From Pseudoscleropodium purum (taxonomy: Eukaryota; Streptophyta; Bryopsida; Hypnales; Brachytheciaceae): DNA of 64,000 bases. Below are positions 1-12,690 of this stretch, piece after piece (within the stretch, counting starts at the first letter, position 1; the number at the start of each line of letters is the position of its first letter). A model generated the notes under the pieces. The model ran no database searches. It saw nothing but the letters and a program-made list of their open reading frames with translations, and was not told the origin of the DNA. The stretch is from contig OZ017795.1 in assembly GCA_963969395.1 (NCBI GenBank), forward strand, positions 33,895,063 to 33,959,062, read 5' to 3'. The position numbers and the translations under genes were made by a program.

Positions 1-709
1 TTCTCATTTTTTTATTTCATATAAAACTTTTACATTCAATCCTAAACACTAATCTCTTCAACATTGTTTTCTTTAATTTCATGCTACTCAAATTTGTCTT
101 TTTCGTGTTGCTAAAATTCTCTCAAATGACTTAATTTGAATTCATTCTCTACAACAAACTAATGTGAATTCATTTTCTTCAACAAACTAATGGGAATTCA
201 TTCTTTGAAGTGAGTAAATTTGAATTTGTTCTCTCAAATGAATTCATTTGAATTCCTTCTCTCAATTGAACTATTATAAATTCATTCTCTTAAATGAATA
301 GTACAAATTTTTTATTAAATCCTTCAATAAATTTAGTTTCGGTTATTTCTCTATAACCAATTACATTTTTCAAATTCAATCATAATGTGTATTTCATAAA
401 TCAACAACATTCATTAATTTGAATATTTGATTTATATATTACATATTTATATAAAGAAGCATAAAGGAAGTCCTATTGTCACTACCACATAAATGTATTA
501 TACAACCTAATCACACCATTGTTGACTTCTTAAAGGGAATTATTTATAGTTTTCTTTTTTAATCAAGTAGTGAGTGGGACTTCAATGATATTTTTTTATT
601 AATTCACATTGTACGGCATTGGAAGGTGGTCTTAGGTTTTTTAAATCTCATCCAATGATTGCTATTTTTTCACTTCGGAGGAATAGATTAAAATAGATTG
701 CCTGACAAC
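1..709. other. AT-rich intergenic DNA with degenerate short repeats
   Basis: No open frame of note. Between about 120 and 300 a roughly 35 bp motif containing gaattcattct recurs several times in degenerate form (GAATTCATTCTC, GAATTCATTTTC, GAATTCATTCTT, GAATTCCTTCTC). The rest is unremarkable AT-rich sequence. Confidence 0.5.
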
Positions 710-1325
710 TCTCAGAAGATAATTAGGAGTTTTCATTTGCATGTAGTTTTTTAATCTCTACTCTAAAATAAACTTTGAAGTCCCTTATTTAACTCAATTT
801 TCTATATTTTTGAAAATAAAATAAAAACCTTGGGTGTACATTGATTATTACAACATTACAACCATTGGGATTGGTATTTTCCAATCCATAATTAAATTTT
901 TAACAATTTAGTGTTTTGAATCATTCTTTACTTCTTTCTACTTATTACTTTTTTCCTATATGTTGTATGATTCCAAATGATCTGAAAATTTTTAAGCATG
1001 TAGCCAACTTGCCTTGAAAAATTAATGCAAAGAATTGCAACCATTTTAAAAATTATTTCATACAAATATGACCTTCAGAACGATAGTTGCTTGATTTGTT
1101 GCAAGGCCCCAAAAAATGAATTTTGTCCATTCAAATGCTAATATCTTGCAATCTACATGGTAGAAAATTTTGAAATTTTTTCCATGTCTTTTCAAACTAA
1201 TGTACTACTAGATCCTAAGGTTTTTTGTGTGCAAAATCTTTTAAGAAAATTTGGTACTTGTACTAAAAATGACAATTTTTGGAGTGTTTTTGGTGAAAAT
1301 ATAGTCTGAGACCTTTAGGGGTTAA
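710..1325 (+). mobile_element. Partial copy of the ~0.92 kb TTAA/CCCCTAAAGG TIR element family
   Basis: The interior (for example the stretch around 760-830 and the end ttggtgaaaatatagtc) matches the complete copy at 57238-58161 in the same orientation. The right end reads CCTTTAGGGGTTAA at 1312-1325, the reverse complement of the family's left end. The left part seems lost or too diverged to recognise. No coding capacity, so it is a non-autonomous DNA element by inference. Confidence 0.55.
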
Positions 1326-1609
1326 TGCTTGGACATTTGAAGGCATTCTAAGCAACTCCCAAAAGGTCAATACAAGATTGTGGCTTCACACATTGGATGT
1401 ACTAAGTAAGAGCTTTACAACCTTACATGGACATTCTTGTCAATTTTTTGCACATCCATAAACAACAATGTTTCTTTCCTTCTCTAGGGCATTCAATTTC
1501 TCAATCATAAATTTCCATATGACCAAAATTACTTGATTTTAAAATGGTAGATTTGACTTGTGATATTGTGAAAAGACAACTTAGACAAGCCCAAATTTCA
1601 TTTTACTAG

Positions 1610-1900
1610 GAACAATGAAGAACATTGTTGTTTTTTTATCCAAAACAAATAGAAATTGAAAAAAAAATCTTCTTTGTATGAACATTTTAAGCTCTTCACC
1701 AAATAGATCCTTCAAATTGCTAAAAATTGGATTCTCAATTTGGGCTTTTTGGTCCTTTAGGAGTTAATCCTTTAATGACTAAGAAGCCCAAATTGGATCT
1801 CATGTTTTTCTAACAATTTTGAAGAATTTATATAGGGATTTTAATTTATTTTAGTAATTTCTAAATCTAAATTAATGCATACAATGTTCTTCATTGAAGG
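1610..1900. repeat. Foldback: two TIR-element ends head to head
   Basis: Two arms of about 140 bp are inverted around a central TTAA at 1764-1767. Each arm runs outward through a CCTTTA-containing end, then a segment with CAATTTGGGCTT or its complement, to a segment with CAATGAAGAACATTGT at both outer limits. The centre reads GGTCCTTTAGGAGTTAATCC, the terminal motif of the TTAA element family. Two related elements apparently lie head to head sharing the target, or one foldback derivative is present. Confidence 0.6.
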
Positions 1901-2690
1901 TAATTATATAATAAAATTTTCCATTTAGATTATATTTTCTACAATATAATCTTTAAAAGTCAACAATTCAAAATCATAAATTCTTAGTACGTAAAGGGTT
2001 AAGAGGAAAACTTTTCAAGTGCACCATGTTTGGCTAAAAGAAAATGAATATATATTTTTTCTTCACTTTTGAGAGTACTACTATATTAGTATGAGTTTTG
2101 AGTTCAAGTGTTTGTTGAAAGATAGTTTCTTTCAATAAAGAAGGAATTGATGGATGAGAATTTCCTTGGAATGTGCATCAAATTTTTACTGCTAGAATTG
2201 TATATTTGTAAGGTACTACAATGGTGCTTTTTAATGGCAACATGAGCTTGCCCACAAAAATAAGATAAGAAAGACACCGATTCTTCTCTCGAGCATTTTC
2301 TTACATCTCCCCTCCAGCAAACTTGTTAATATGGAGTATAAAACTCACCACTCATATGTATTGTAGAAACCTTCTACACACTACAATTGTTCACGTTCTA
2401 AGAAATCTAGCATCACCAAAATGGATTATGAATGCTTTCAAGGAGCTTATTGTGGGCACTGTATGAAATGGATGAAGTACATTTGAGTGTAATTAAACTG
2501 GCCGTTGTTATCTAAATTGTCAGAATGCAACTAGACTAGTCATTTGTTGCTTCAAAATTTATATTTAGGGTTTATGCAAGTGCCAACGTTGTCAAATGCA
2601 TGAAAGAACGCAGGTTTCTACCTTTGTTCACATATACATTCCAGCGTACCTCATGTTCATGTCCAAGAGACTGAAGATGACACATTTTTC
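1901..2690. other. Intergenic, nothing recognised
   Basis: AT-rich sequence without a credible ORF, RNA gene or repeat that I can place. Confidence 0.4.
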
Positions 2691-2699
2691 TTTTTTTAT

Positions 2700-3110
2700 T
2701 GCTACTCATTTTCTCACTTGTGGTCACCCCCGCCTCCAGGTGCTATCCATTTAAAATTTCGTTGAAGTCCGGCCCTTTGGTCCCCAGTCCTGCCTTTGGG
2801 TGCTTTTTCTTGTTCAATTCTGGTGGTTTCCACCGCCGTTTCCGGTTTCTCGTGACGTGCAACCTATACCTGTGGGGGGCTCCCTGCCTCCGGGCGCCTT
2901 GTTCTTGCGTGGTTTTGCACGGTTCCTGTTTCGTTCTTGCCTTCGGGTGTCTTTGGTCTCCATTTGTCTTCCCGCCACCTGGCATCTTCCCACTGTTTGG
3001 CATGTATTTCAGCCTTCGGGCGGGTCCTTTATCAGTAAAGTTTTTTCACCCTGGTATGGGTTTCTCTCTCCCTCAGTTTCTCACTTGCAGCCTGTGACTT
3101 GAGCATACTT
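2700..3110. repeat. GC-richer dispersed repeat segment
   Basis: This block is clearly richer in G+C than its surroundings. Part of it (2820-2888, including tttccaccgccgtttc and cctatacctgtgggggg) recurs at 9738-9802. The overlapping open frames on both strands are proline/phenylalanine-rich and resemble no protein, so I read it as a fragment of an older repeat and not a gene. Confidence 0.45.
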
Positions 3111-4755
3111 CTGTCATGTTGGGAGCAAATGCAGATGTTTGATCAAGAAGCGACTTGATTTTTTTGTTGAATATGTGAATTCTACTGCTCTTGTCTAACG
3201 GAACCATTGGTGTACATACCTATCAGGAAAACCTAGAAGGGCGAGAACAAAAAACAAACATACTTCAAGAATGTGCTTGATTACAGGTAACTCCCATTTC
3301 TAGAGGTCTGGTTCTTTGGTGATTTTATCTCGCTGCAAAAAGTGTGGGATATTGTTGCACACAAGATGCTACATTATTTGAATTATAAAAAATAATAAAA
3401 AACAATAAATAATTTGAATTCCTCTCTAATTGCATCTGGAGTTCTAGGGGTTCTGAGGGTTCAAAACTCAGTGTTCCAAAGGGCTGAAGTTTTTTGTAAT
3501 GAATGTTGAACAGAGATACGGAACCCAATTGAGGTAATACTGTACCGGATAATGATTACAGTTTGTGATTTCTCTTTGCTTTAAAGAAAGCTTGTGGTTC
3601 TATGAATCCATGGCCACATTTTGTTTGATCTGGTTAATCCACCAGACGCTTCAAACATTTTGTCTACCATTCCAATCTTGTTAATGGGAAACATGCTTGC
3701 TTAAATGGCTTGACAATGTTTCTTTCCTTAGTATTTACTAGCGCTTGGCGCTTGTTATGCTACGCATCCATTATTAGAATTTTCTAACAAAATTTATGTA
3801 TTAGATAGAATGCAGAACAAAAATTTCAATAAATCTTCAAATAAAAATGACTAAAATCTTTGTATAATTTTTTTTATAAGTAAGCATATATTGAAATGTA
3901 CAATAGAAATTTATTGAATGATGAATGAAACAAACGCAATGGTGAATACTATAAAAGATACACATACATTAGAATGCATTAGAAATTTGATTCCATTATT
4001 ACAAAAAATGGCAATCCAAATTGAAGAATAGAAAAAAAAAACTTATAAATTTTAAAAACTTTGTGAACAACTTAATTGTTGTGGAATACAAAATTGCTTG
4101 AATTGAATAAATTTCTCAAAATCATTTGGTAGTAGCAATAGAAAATTGAAATCATGAAAGTTCAAAGCTCACAAAAGTACAAAATCATAGAAGTGTAAAC
4201 CAAGACAAGCAATGGATTTGCTACCTCTATAATATCATCCCATGGATCCTCTTTAATATCACCTTAATTGCAACAACTACGATAATTCTATAACATCACC
4301 CTTTGTAAAAAGTAATATTACAAAAGTGATTGCAAACTGCTACTCTATTTCTATAATATCACATTGTGTGAAAATACAATTTCTATGTATGCATGATTGA
4401 AAATATGTTTACAAAATATTTAAAATAATTATTTGAAAGACTTATTGAAATCATTATCATGCATTCTATTCAAATATATCAAAAAATTTACTAATATGTG
4501 ATACAATGAATGCATAGCATAGCAAGTACGAGCCCCTAGTATTAATGGTAGCATTTGTGATATTACAGAGGGAGTTATGATTTTAATGGTATGATTATCA
4601 CAAATGAAGACTCCACTTTTCATCTTCAATGGATCTTACTATTGGCGGCAGGTATCCTTCCCCGTTGCCCAATTACTTTTGTATTCAACTCCTTTAAACG
4701 ACTTGTACATTCAGATTCAAGGTTCGTGTGGATGTCATTTTCTTTGGAGCTGTAT
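3111..4755. other. Intergenic, nothing recognised
   Basis: AT-rich unique-looking DNA. Small open frames here have no recognisable domain and no sign of splicing context. Confidence 0.4.
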
Positions 4756-6956
4756 TAAGGTAGTAGGTCCATAAATGGACCATCTAAGGGCTGGAACTGA
4801 ATTTTGAGGAGGTTAAACATCTTGAAAAAACTTTTGGTAATTTTTCCTTGAAAGACAAGTAGAATTGACATCTAATCCAAGTTGTTTTATATTTTTTGGA
4901 TCTTAGTGGAATTAGTTACAAATTTTTGAAGTTGAAAAAAAGTGGTCATTGGTAATCATCAAAAGCAACCACCTTCTTAAATGTACATAGATGGTACATT
5001 GAAGAAAGAAAAATGTACCTTTGAGTCATGTTGTTTTTTAATGCCCAGTTGGAATTTGAGCCCTCTACTTTAGGTCTATGGTTTGTCATTTACCTTGTTT
5101 AATCTCATCGAGATCTAAGTAAATCACATTTGGACCAGGGCAGGGGAACCAATTGGTCACATAAAGGATTTTCACCAATATGTAGGAATGTGAGTTTAGG
5201 GAGATATATAGACTTGTCTAGAAACTACTTTGGGTACAAGAGCTATATTTGTTGAGATCCAAATCTTATTAGTATAATACATTTCTCACACAATATCAAA
5301 GTAAAGGTGTGGAGTGCTATAAGTGACACTATGAAATTCCATTTCCATTCCAAGATCAATGACCAAAGACAATTAGCCAAATTATACTTACATCAATTGC
5401 TAATAGGTCTACCTAAGTACCTCAATAGATGAGTTGTTGTTGGTAACATGTGTTATAGGTTGTCTTTTGAGTGGATAGTGACAAATTTGGATTTTGAGAG
5501 GGAGTGGTCTTCACGTAGCAATTACCTTTTTTTTTTTTTTATTCTTCAGACCCCCCAAACTCCAATCACTCAAACCCAATCCAACCCCAATCACTTGAAC
5601 CAATGTACATTTGTAATTTCAATTTGAGCTTCTAGGTGCAATCTATATGGGATTTTGTACTAGTAGAAAACATGGGAATTTTAACAAAATTTTGTTGATT
5701 TGGACACGTTGTCCTAGTCACTGTTTTGTTGATTTCAACAAAAATTTATTGATTTTAATAAATTTCTATTGAAATTAAGAAAATAGTGATTGGGAAAACA
5801 CATCCAAATCAACAAAATTTTGTTAAAATTCCCATGTTTTCTACTAGTGTTGCCCCCCATCAAAACCCTAATGGCCTAATTAAGAAGGGAGCTAGCTAGG
5901 GGTTCCGGAGAAGTTCTTTTCAACTTCTTTTAGATCAATGATAGGGGAGGTGTTTAGCTGATTTGTTTTCCACCGATCAAGGGTTGAGGATTTTTATGGA
6001 AGGGAGGAGGAGGCCAAATGACATGATTTTGTAATCACAATAGATAGTATAATAAGTAGGATTAGGTCCCTAATGATATTAGTGTCCTTTTTCTTACAAA
6101 TAGCATTACACGCATGCTTTGGTCTTGAAGTCATTATTGTTTCTAAATATATTGATTTTTTTAGGGGAGAATAATAGTGCAATAGTTGTTCTTTAGCAAT
6201 CAATTGTCACAATTCACCCCTCCTTTAAGATATATTCACACTTGGTGTTAAGGATGACGTTTGCAATGTGAATTGGATTTAAAAGTGGGTCTAAATTCGT
6301 TCCTAAGATTCTCACTAACAACACTCTTTAACACCAAATGTGAACATACCATTATTGTGCAGTACATGTAGATGGTTACCAAAATCAAGAACTCCAAAGA
6401 GTTTGTTGTAGAGATTTGTGTTTGTTGAAGTGAGTGGCACTTGCTTTTGGTGCCTCTCTTCCTTAGATACGAAGCCATTTCCAAGTGGAGGTGAAGAGAA
6501 GGATTGATGATTCTCTCCTTTTCTTTTTTTAACTGAGGAAACCTCATTACATTCAAACGGATCTGATGGTCATCTCTGGCCACAGGAAACACTGTTTTGT
6601 GCTGAGGCCTTTCAAGCTGACATCAGGTTTGCAGAAGTAAGGTGGAAGGCTCAAACTCAAAGTGGGCATTTTGAACCGAACATGACACAGAGGTACATTT
6701 TGATTTCTTCAATGCACCAAAATGTACAAAGTGTGTACATTCTAGGTGGTAGTTGCTTTTAGAGTATTATGGCATTTCAACCTCAAAATTTCATAACTAC
6801 TTCCACAAAGTTCCAAAAAATATGAAACAACTTGGGTTAGATGTCATTTCCTCTTGTCTTTCAAGGAAAATTTATTGAAAAACATTTCAAGATGTTTTAC
6901 CTCCCCAAAATTTAGTTTGAGCGCTTAAATGATCATTTTATGAACCTCCTACCTTA
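4756..6956. mobile_element. Non-autonomous DNA transposon with ~290 bp terminal inverted repeats
   Basis: The first ~290 bp (from TAAGGTAGTAGGTCC at 4756) and the reverse complement of the last ~290 bp (TAAGGTAGGAGGTTC ending at 6956) align along their length. Shared landmarks in order are the CATCTTGAAA stretch, the ATTTTCCTTGAAAGACAAG stretch, the ATCTAA-CCAAGTTGTTT stretch and the AATGTAC block near the inner end. The 2.2 kb element carries no transposase frame. Long TIRs suggest a Mutator-like (MULE) derivative, but I found no clear 9 bp target duplication, so the superfamily is open. A CACTA MITE is nested inside. Confidence 0.65.
5658..5849. mobile_element. CACTA (En/Spm)-type MITE, 192 bp
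   Basis: The two ends form a nearly perfect inverted repeat of about 45 bp beginning TACTAGTAGAAAACATGGG on the left and CACTAGTAGAAAACATGGG on the right strand, the known CACTA terminus with one left-end base changed. It is flanked by the 3 bp direct repeat TTG (5655-5657 and 5850-5852), the target duplication length known for CACTA elements. The middle is AT-rich and non-coding. Confidence 0.85.
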
Positions 6957-8395
6957 GCATGGCAAGTTGTTGGTAAAGTCCTGTGGCTATAGTGATGAAT
7001 TCGCTGTAAGAAAATGGTCCTTCAAATGTTTAGTAGTAGTGAGATACCTTGTTTATGTGTGTTGATTCTTTGGATATCAAGGCACCTAAATTATTGCAAA
7101 AAGAACACACTTGACTAAATTGTGTGATAAAATTTAGTAGAAGCCTATCCTACAAGTTAACAATTAGTTGTCATCTAAATTCATCCAAAATATTTCTTTA
7201 ATGAAATCTCCACCATCTCAACAAGTACTTCAATTATACTTCGATGCAATCTCTTATTAATGTAAATATACCTAAAACTGAATCTTTCACCAACTACCTT
7301 GACTTGCATTCACTTCTACTTCTAAAAAAGCCAAAGTTTACTTATTAAGACATCAAGACATTTGTAATGGCAAACACCAAAGGAAGTGGAAGTTACTTAA
7401 TAAAATAAAGGTCGATCGATATATGATTAGATCTTTTGAGAGAAAAAGTTGCTCAAAATGACATAAAAGTCTTGAATTGCGAGGACATTTGGAGAGTTTT
7501 GGAGGGCAGGAAGGCCGTTTCAAGACTTGTTGTTCCATATTTTTTTCCTGTAGTTAAAGAACCCCAAGCTCTCAAACAAATTTTCTTGGAAAAAAATGAA
7601 AATATAAAAATTTTAAATTAAAAGAAAAAAAATTGAAATTAAAAAAAAAAAATGATGTGGCAGTTGTTCTGCCATGTTAGGTAACAACAGTCATGAGTTT
7701 TGACGGGTTGAGAACCTCAGGGAACTCATAGCCCTCTAGACTAGGTGAATCTCCTCTAATGCATGGGTCTTTCAACATTGTCATTATGCATAGAGTAATC
7801 CTTGTACACTGGTCTATAACTTGTAGGCTAGCTCAAATTCTAGATTTTTGTTTTCAAGTGTACATTGAAATGAACTTATTTTCATGGGAAGGAAAGGTGA
7901 CTTCTCTCCTATGCAATTCAAGAAGTCATGGATTCAAATTTTGTTCATGAAGTATTTCATGATTAATTTTTCTTTTTTCTATAGATGAAATTGCCAAATT
8001 GCAATTTGAAAATATCTTAAGATGATGGCACTTATTTTTGAATGAATGTAAATACTTTTCAATGAATCAATAAGTTCAATTTTCATCCACATTGAACATA
8101 TTCCTTTTATATTCATGGTTGAAACAACCTCTTCACTTAATAGTTAGTGTATTCATTAGAAGATTTGAAGGGGCTCTGAAAGCCTGTTTCAGGCTTGTTC
8201 ACTTGCAGTGTTGGGAATGGCCCACTATTAGAAGAAAAAAGTTTTAAAAAAAGAAAATTTAATTCTTCATATGCAAAACAAAGTTGAAAAAAAATTGAAC
8301 AATGACATGGCAGGGTCTTGACCACATCAAACCGCTGCACTGTCATTGCATAGTCGAGTTCCCATAGTTGATACCTCACGGGTTTTTAAAGCCCT
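6957..8395. other. Intergenic, nothing recognised
   Basis: AT-rich DNA with short open frames lacking any domain. No repeat that I could match elsewhere in the window. Confidence 0.4.
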
Positions 8396-8776
8396 AAAAA
8401 ATCTTCTAATGGTATGGTGCAGATGTCCACCTTTCAAGGAAAACGAGAAGCTTGTTGAAAGTTAGCCAGTGGAATTGGGACAAAGAAATGGTGGAGAAAT
8501 CCATGAAATTTCTATTTGGAATAAAAAATCTTCTAATGGTATGGTGCAGATGTCCACCTTTCAAGGAAAACGAGAAGCTTGTTGAAAGTTAGCCAGTGGA
8601 ATTGGGACAAAGAAATGGTGGAGAAATCCATGAAATTTCTATTTGGAATAAAAAATCTTGTAATGGTATGGTGCAGATGTCCACCTTTCAAGGAAAACGA
8701 GAAGCTTGTTGAAAGTTAGCCAGTGGAATTGGGACAAAGAAATGGCGGAGAAATCCATGAAATTTCTATTTGGAAT
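8396..8776. repeat. Tandem repeat, 3 x 127 bp
   Basis: Three almost identical units start at about 8396, 8523 and 8650; the landmark ATCTT(C/G)TAATGGTATGG occurs at 8401, 8528 and 8655, a period of 127 bp. Differences between units are only a few single bases, so the expansion is recent relative to the surrounding decayed repeats. No coding potential. Confidence 0.93.
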
Positions 8777-9800
8777 AGAAAATAGAAATAGTGAGGGGGT
8801 CAGTTCAGCCAACCTCAAAAACTTGATTCCATTCCAAGTGTTTTAAATAAAAAAACACAGAAAATGCAGAATAGAAGGAAAATGGCTGGGAAAGCTCCAA
8901 AAAACATCCCAAACACTGCTGCAACATGTTTTGCATGTGAAGGCGGGGGGCAGAGACAGAAAATGATGGCGAATAGATGATTGGTCTAGCAGGCAGAACA
9001 AATCGTTAAATGACTTGTCCTCCCCAATTTGTCAACATTTCGGCAACATGTTTTCCGTGTGTGTGGGGTAGAGACCGAAAATAATGGCAAATGATGACTT
9101 GTCCATCGGGCTGGACCAAGCATTAAATGACTTGTCCCCGCAAAGCTGCTGATTATATGGCATGTCCTGCATGCGGCGGTGGGGGAGGAGAGGAGCATGC
9201 TTTCCATGGCATGTTTTCCATAGCATGTTTTCCATGTGTGGAAGGGGGCACTCTCCGAAGTCCACCTGGCCTGGAGCATTAATGCATTTTGTGACAGGGC
9301 AGTTATATGGTGCCAATAAGTGTTGGTTTCCTTGCAGTGGTGAGGTTGCTCTTCTCATTTCCAAGCTCTTGAGAGTCATCTTGCACACACCCCCAGCACT
9401 CTCCTGCCTTCAGTTGTTGCCCTGGAGCTCTGATTTGGAAGTTGATTTGGAAGAAGACAAGTTCTAAGGCAAAGTGAAGTGAAGTTCAGTTAGTTGCTGG
9501 GAAGGAACAGTCCCACTGCAGTTGTGTGTGCCTGGGCTGTCCTGGAGGTCTACTAGCAGAGCCCCTTTGCTGCCAAGGAGGTGGACTTGCAAGAAGACTA
9601 GTTTCGAGGCTACTGTTGCTGTCATTGAAGGATCCACTTGGGTTGCGTGCCTGTGCGCGTGCGTGTGTGTGTGTGTGTTTAGGACTGCGCTGGACTTGAG
9701 TTCAGACTGAGGTCAGTTATTTTTCAAACCTTCTTTTGGGTTTCCACCGCTGTTTCTGGTTTTTAGTGACATGCAACCTATACCTGTGGGGGACTCCCTG
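8777..9800. other. GC-richer intergenic block with repeat fragments
   Basis: Contains short iterations of CATG-TTTTCC-type sequence near 9190-9240, a (GT)n run near 9660-9677, and from 9530 a segment related to 28560-28800 (ggaggtggacttgcaagaag and similar). Open frames on both strands are short and domain-free. Probably old repeat remnants. Confidence 0.4.
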
Positions 9801-10130
9801 CAATTATATCGAGTTGGAACTATTACAATTATGTCGACAGTTCAAAGGATAGTGAGGGAATGTCACCCATTTACTTAACAAGTGAGTTAATTAATAACCC
9901 ACATATGGCTGAATTTGCATGACCCCTGTATCTATATTTTGTGTAATCCCATACCCCATAACCCATTTTCGTACCGTATGTCATGTCGTATTTCGTATTA
10001 GACATTTCTATTTTGTGTATCGTATCTGTACATATTCCACTTATATTCCATATAATATATTTGTATCAATTTCTTTTGGTTTTTGGTGTTTAAGGGTGGG
10101 TGGGTGAATCATGTGTTTTCTTTCTACTTT
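9800..10130. repeat. Dispersed repeat copy at the start of duplicon A
   Basis: Contains the landmark TAGTGAGGGAATGTCACCCA, then CATATTCC/CCATA-rich low-complexity sequence, then GGGTGGGTGAATCA. The same order of landmarks occurs at 12390-12910, 27580-27970 and, split by an insertion, at 28990-30370. No protein coding is evident. Confidence 0.7.
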
Positions 10131-10800
10131 TTCAACTTAGTCAAGGGGATGATGGAGGTAGGAGAGTAAACCCGTCCTACGAAGTAAGGCGAGTAGGATA
10201 AAAATACAATATTGGGATAAATTTCAAAACAGGTTTCTTATTTTTTCCATTTTAGTTCAATTATTGTCATTTTCTCTAGTTAATTTGGCATTAGAGGGGC
10301 ATTAGAGGGGTTTTCAAGCTCCTAGAAGACTGTTTCAAATTTGTTCTTAAGGCTTGGAATAGTGTAGAATTGGCAAGAATATAAAATAATAAAATCATGA
10401 TTTCAAAAAATTAAAAAATTCATTACAATAATAATAATTTAAAAATGAATCATTAAAATTAAATTAAATTTTATAATTTTAAATTTTAAATTTATTAAAA
10501 AATAAATCATTATTAAAATGAATTAATTATAATAGTTCATTTTTATTTTTAAAATTTAATTAATTAATTAATTAATTAATATTATTGGACGTGGTCATTC
10601 TTGACCATGTTGAATGTAAGCATGTCAACATTCCCACAATGCTGCCATGTTCTCGACAATGTAGGAACTTGCAATCTTGTGAAGGCTTGAAAATCTTCTA
10701 ATGGACCTTTGATTGCAAATGGAAAGTCAAAATTTGGAAAAACATTTCAAATATGAAAAGTAGAAAAATTCAGCATTTTTCCTAGGCAAGAAAATCCCAC
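10131..10800. other. Very AT-rich intergenic DNA
   Basis: Includes a (TTAA/ATTA)n stretch near 10555-10580. No gene or structured element recognised. Confidence 0.4.
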
Positions 10801-11079
10801 GTTTTCACCCTATTGGATCCACTTCATGGAATAGGTTTAGCATGTTGCAAGAATCATGTCTTTTTTTGTTTTTTGAACTTAGTCAAGAAGAATGCTAGGG
10901 GGAGAAGGAGAGGGGTGTCTCTTTCCAATCCAATGTCAATTCAATTCCAATCAAAGTTACTTGTTTATCATAAAAAAGAGAATCTAATAAGTTGGACCAA
11001 GCAAATAAGTTGTCCACTTGTCGCCCCGAATTTGCCATATCTAGTGTTTTCGAGAAGTGAGGATGGCCTTGAGTTCTTA

Positions 11080-11736
11080 GGGCCACTTCACACGTTGGCC
11101 ATCTAAATGGCACTTCACATATGGGCCGACCAAGTCAAGAGGCCATGGGAGTTCATGGCCAAACTTTGGGTGAGAGTCCAAAGAAATGGGCAATAAATGG
11201 ACAATTTGACGGACTCTCGACCAAAGTTTGGGCCACCACAAAGTGGCGACCCCAACTTTGGTTGAGAGTTCGTCATGAGGCCATTGCCACGTAGGAGCTT
11301 GGGTTTCCATGTAGGCACTTTGGAGGGTGATAGACTTTGGATTGTGTGAAGGGTCAAGAGGCCAAAGTCGGGTTTTTTTGAAATTTGATTGGTGGAGGCC
11401 GATGGACTCTCAACCTTGGGCCCATGTGTGAAGTGGCCCTACGTTGAGAGGCCGTGGAATTGAGTGGCCAAACTCTTTGTTAAGAATCCAAAGGAATGCG
11501 TAATAAATAGTCATCTTTGATGTCCTCTCAACCATAGTTTGGGGCTCCAAGTTTGGCCAATCCAAACTTCCTATAAGAATCCATCACATTGTAGACACTT
11601 TTCTTGCCACATAGGCAATTTTGAGGGGCCTTTGGATTGTATCTTCTAGTGTAGAGGGTTGAACTCTTGGTTTCTTGAAATGTGATTGGTGGAAACCCAT
11701 GGCCTCTCAATCTTCAACCATAGTGTGAAGAGGCCC
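11080..11736. mobile_element. PIF/Harbinger-like MITE, composite of two units
   Basis: The left end GGGCCACTTCACAC at 11080 is matched by GTGTGAAGAGGCCC ending at 11736 (one mismatch), and the whole is flanked by TTA on both sides (11077-11079 and 11737-11739), the target duplication typical of PIF/Harbinger (Tourist-like) elements. A perfect internal right end, GTGTGAAGTGGCCC, occurs at 11426-11439. The second half (11440-11736) repeats the first half's sequence order, so two copies are joined and share an end. The homologous position in block B (about 28485-28505) lacks it. Confidence 0.82.
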
Positions 11737-12552
11737 TTATTCGGAAGCTCTTTATTTTGCAACCCCCAGCACCATTTGTATTCCCTATTGTCTTGTTGTC
11801 ATGTAGAGGTCTAAGCACCTTTGTTACTAAGGAAGTGTTTTTTCAAGAAGAGTTTAGCAATAGAAAAATTATGAGGCTTGTAGAAGGTTGCAAGTTTTTT
11901 TAATTTTCAACACCCCCAAAGTGCAATCATAGAGAAAATAAAAAATAATTTTTTTGAAAAAAGGATGTATTAAAAAAACAAAAAATATTTAAAAAGTAAT
12001 TATTTTGACATGGTGCTAACATTTCACCAATAGTGCTACGTCAAATTCCAAACTTATAAGAGTTTAATTTAATTTTTTCATAATTACACCACGGGAGTGT
12101 AGAAATAGTAGTCTTCTACAGGCATGAAAATTTTCCTATTGAAGCTAGTTGTTGTGAATGATCAACTTCAAGTGTCAATGTGTACTTATAACTATGTTTG
12201 ACTTAAGCTCCGAGATATTTTCCAAATCTTCTTTTGGTCACTTTGTCATTGAAATGGAATTTGTGAAGTGGTTGATGAGGAAACTAAGTCATGAAACTTT
12301 ACTTTAGGGGTTCCTTTTCTTATAAAGTGAAGTTAGTGTGATTGTGAACTCTTTTCCAAAACATTTGCAAATATATTGAGTTAGACTTGTATTGAAAATT
12401 CAGAGGATAGTGAGGGAATGTCACCCACTTATTTAAAAAATGAATTAACTAACACCTTTCATGGTTGAATATTCATTATCCGTATATCTGAATATACTAA
12501 ATTGCAATTGATTTGGGATTAACAACCATATCATGTATCCTGTACTCCATAT

Positions 12553-12587
12553 AGACACACATATATATACATATATGTATATGTATA

Positions 12588-12674
<87 letters not shown>

Positions 12675-12690
12675 GAAAGAGAGAGAGTGA
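12553..12690. repeat. Compound microsatellite (AT/GT)n-(TA)n-(GA)n-(G)n-(GA)n
   Basis: Runs of alternating AT and GT lead into about 15 TA units, then about 16 GA units, a run of about 11 G, and more GA. The open frames crossing it on both strands are low-complexity artefacts. Confidence 0.95.

Noticed and set aside
2699..3102. 132 aa and 100 aa overlapping frames in the GC-richer block
   Set aside because: Frames are open on both strands in the same GC-rich interval, part of which recurs at 9.74 kb; repeat sequence is a simpler explanation than a gene.
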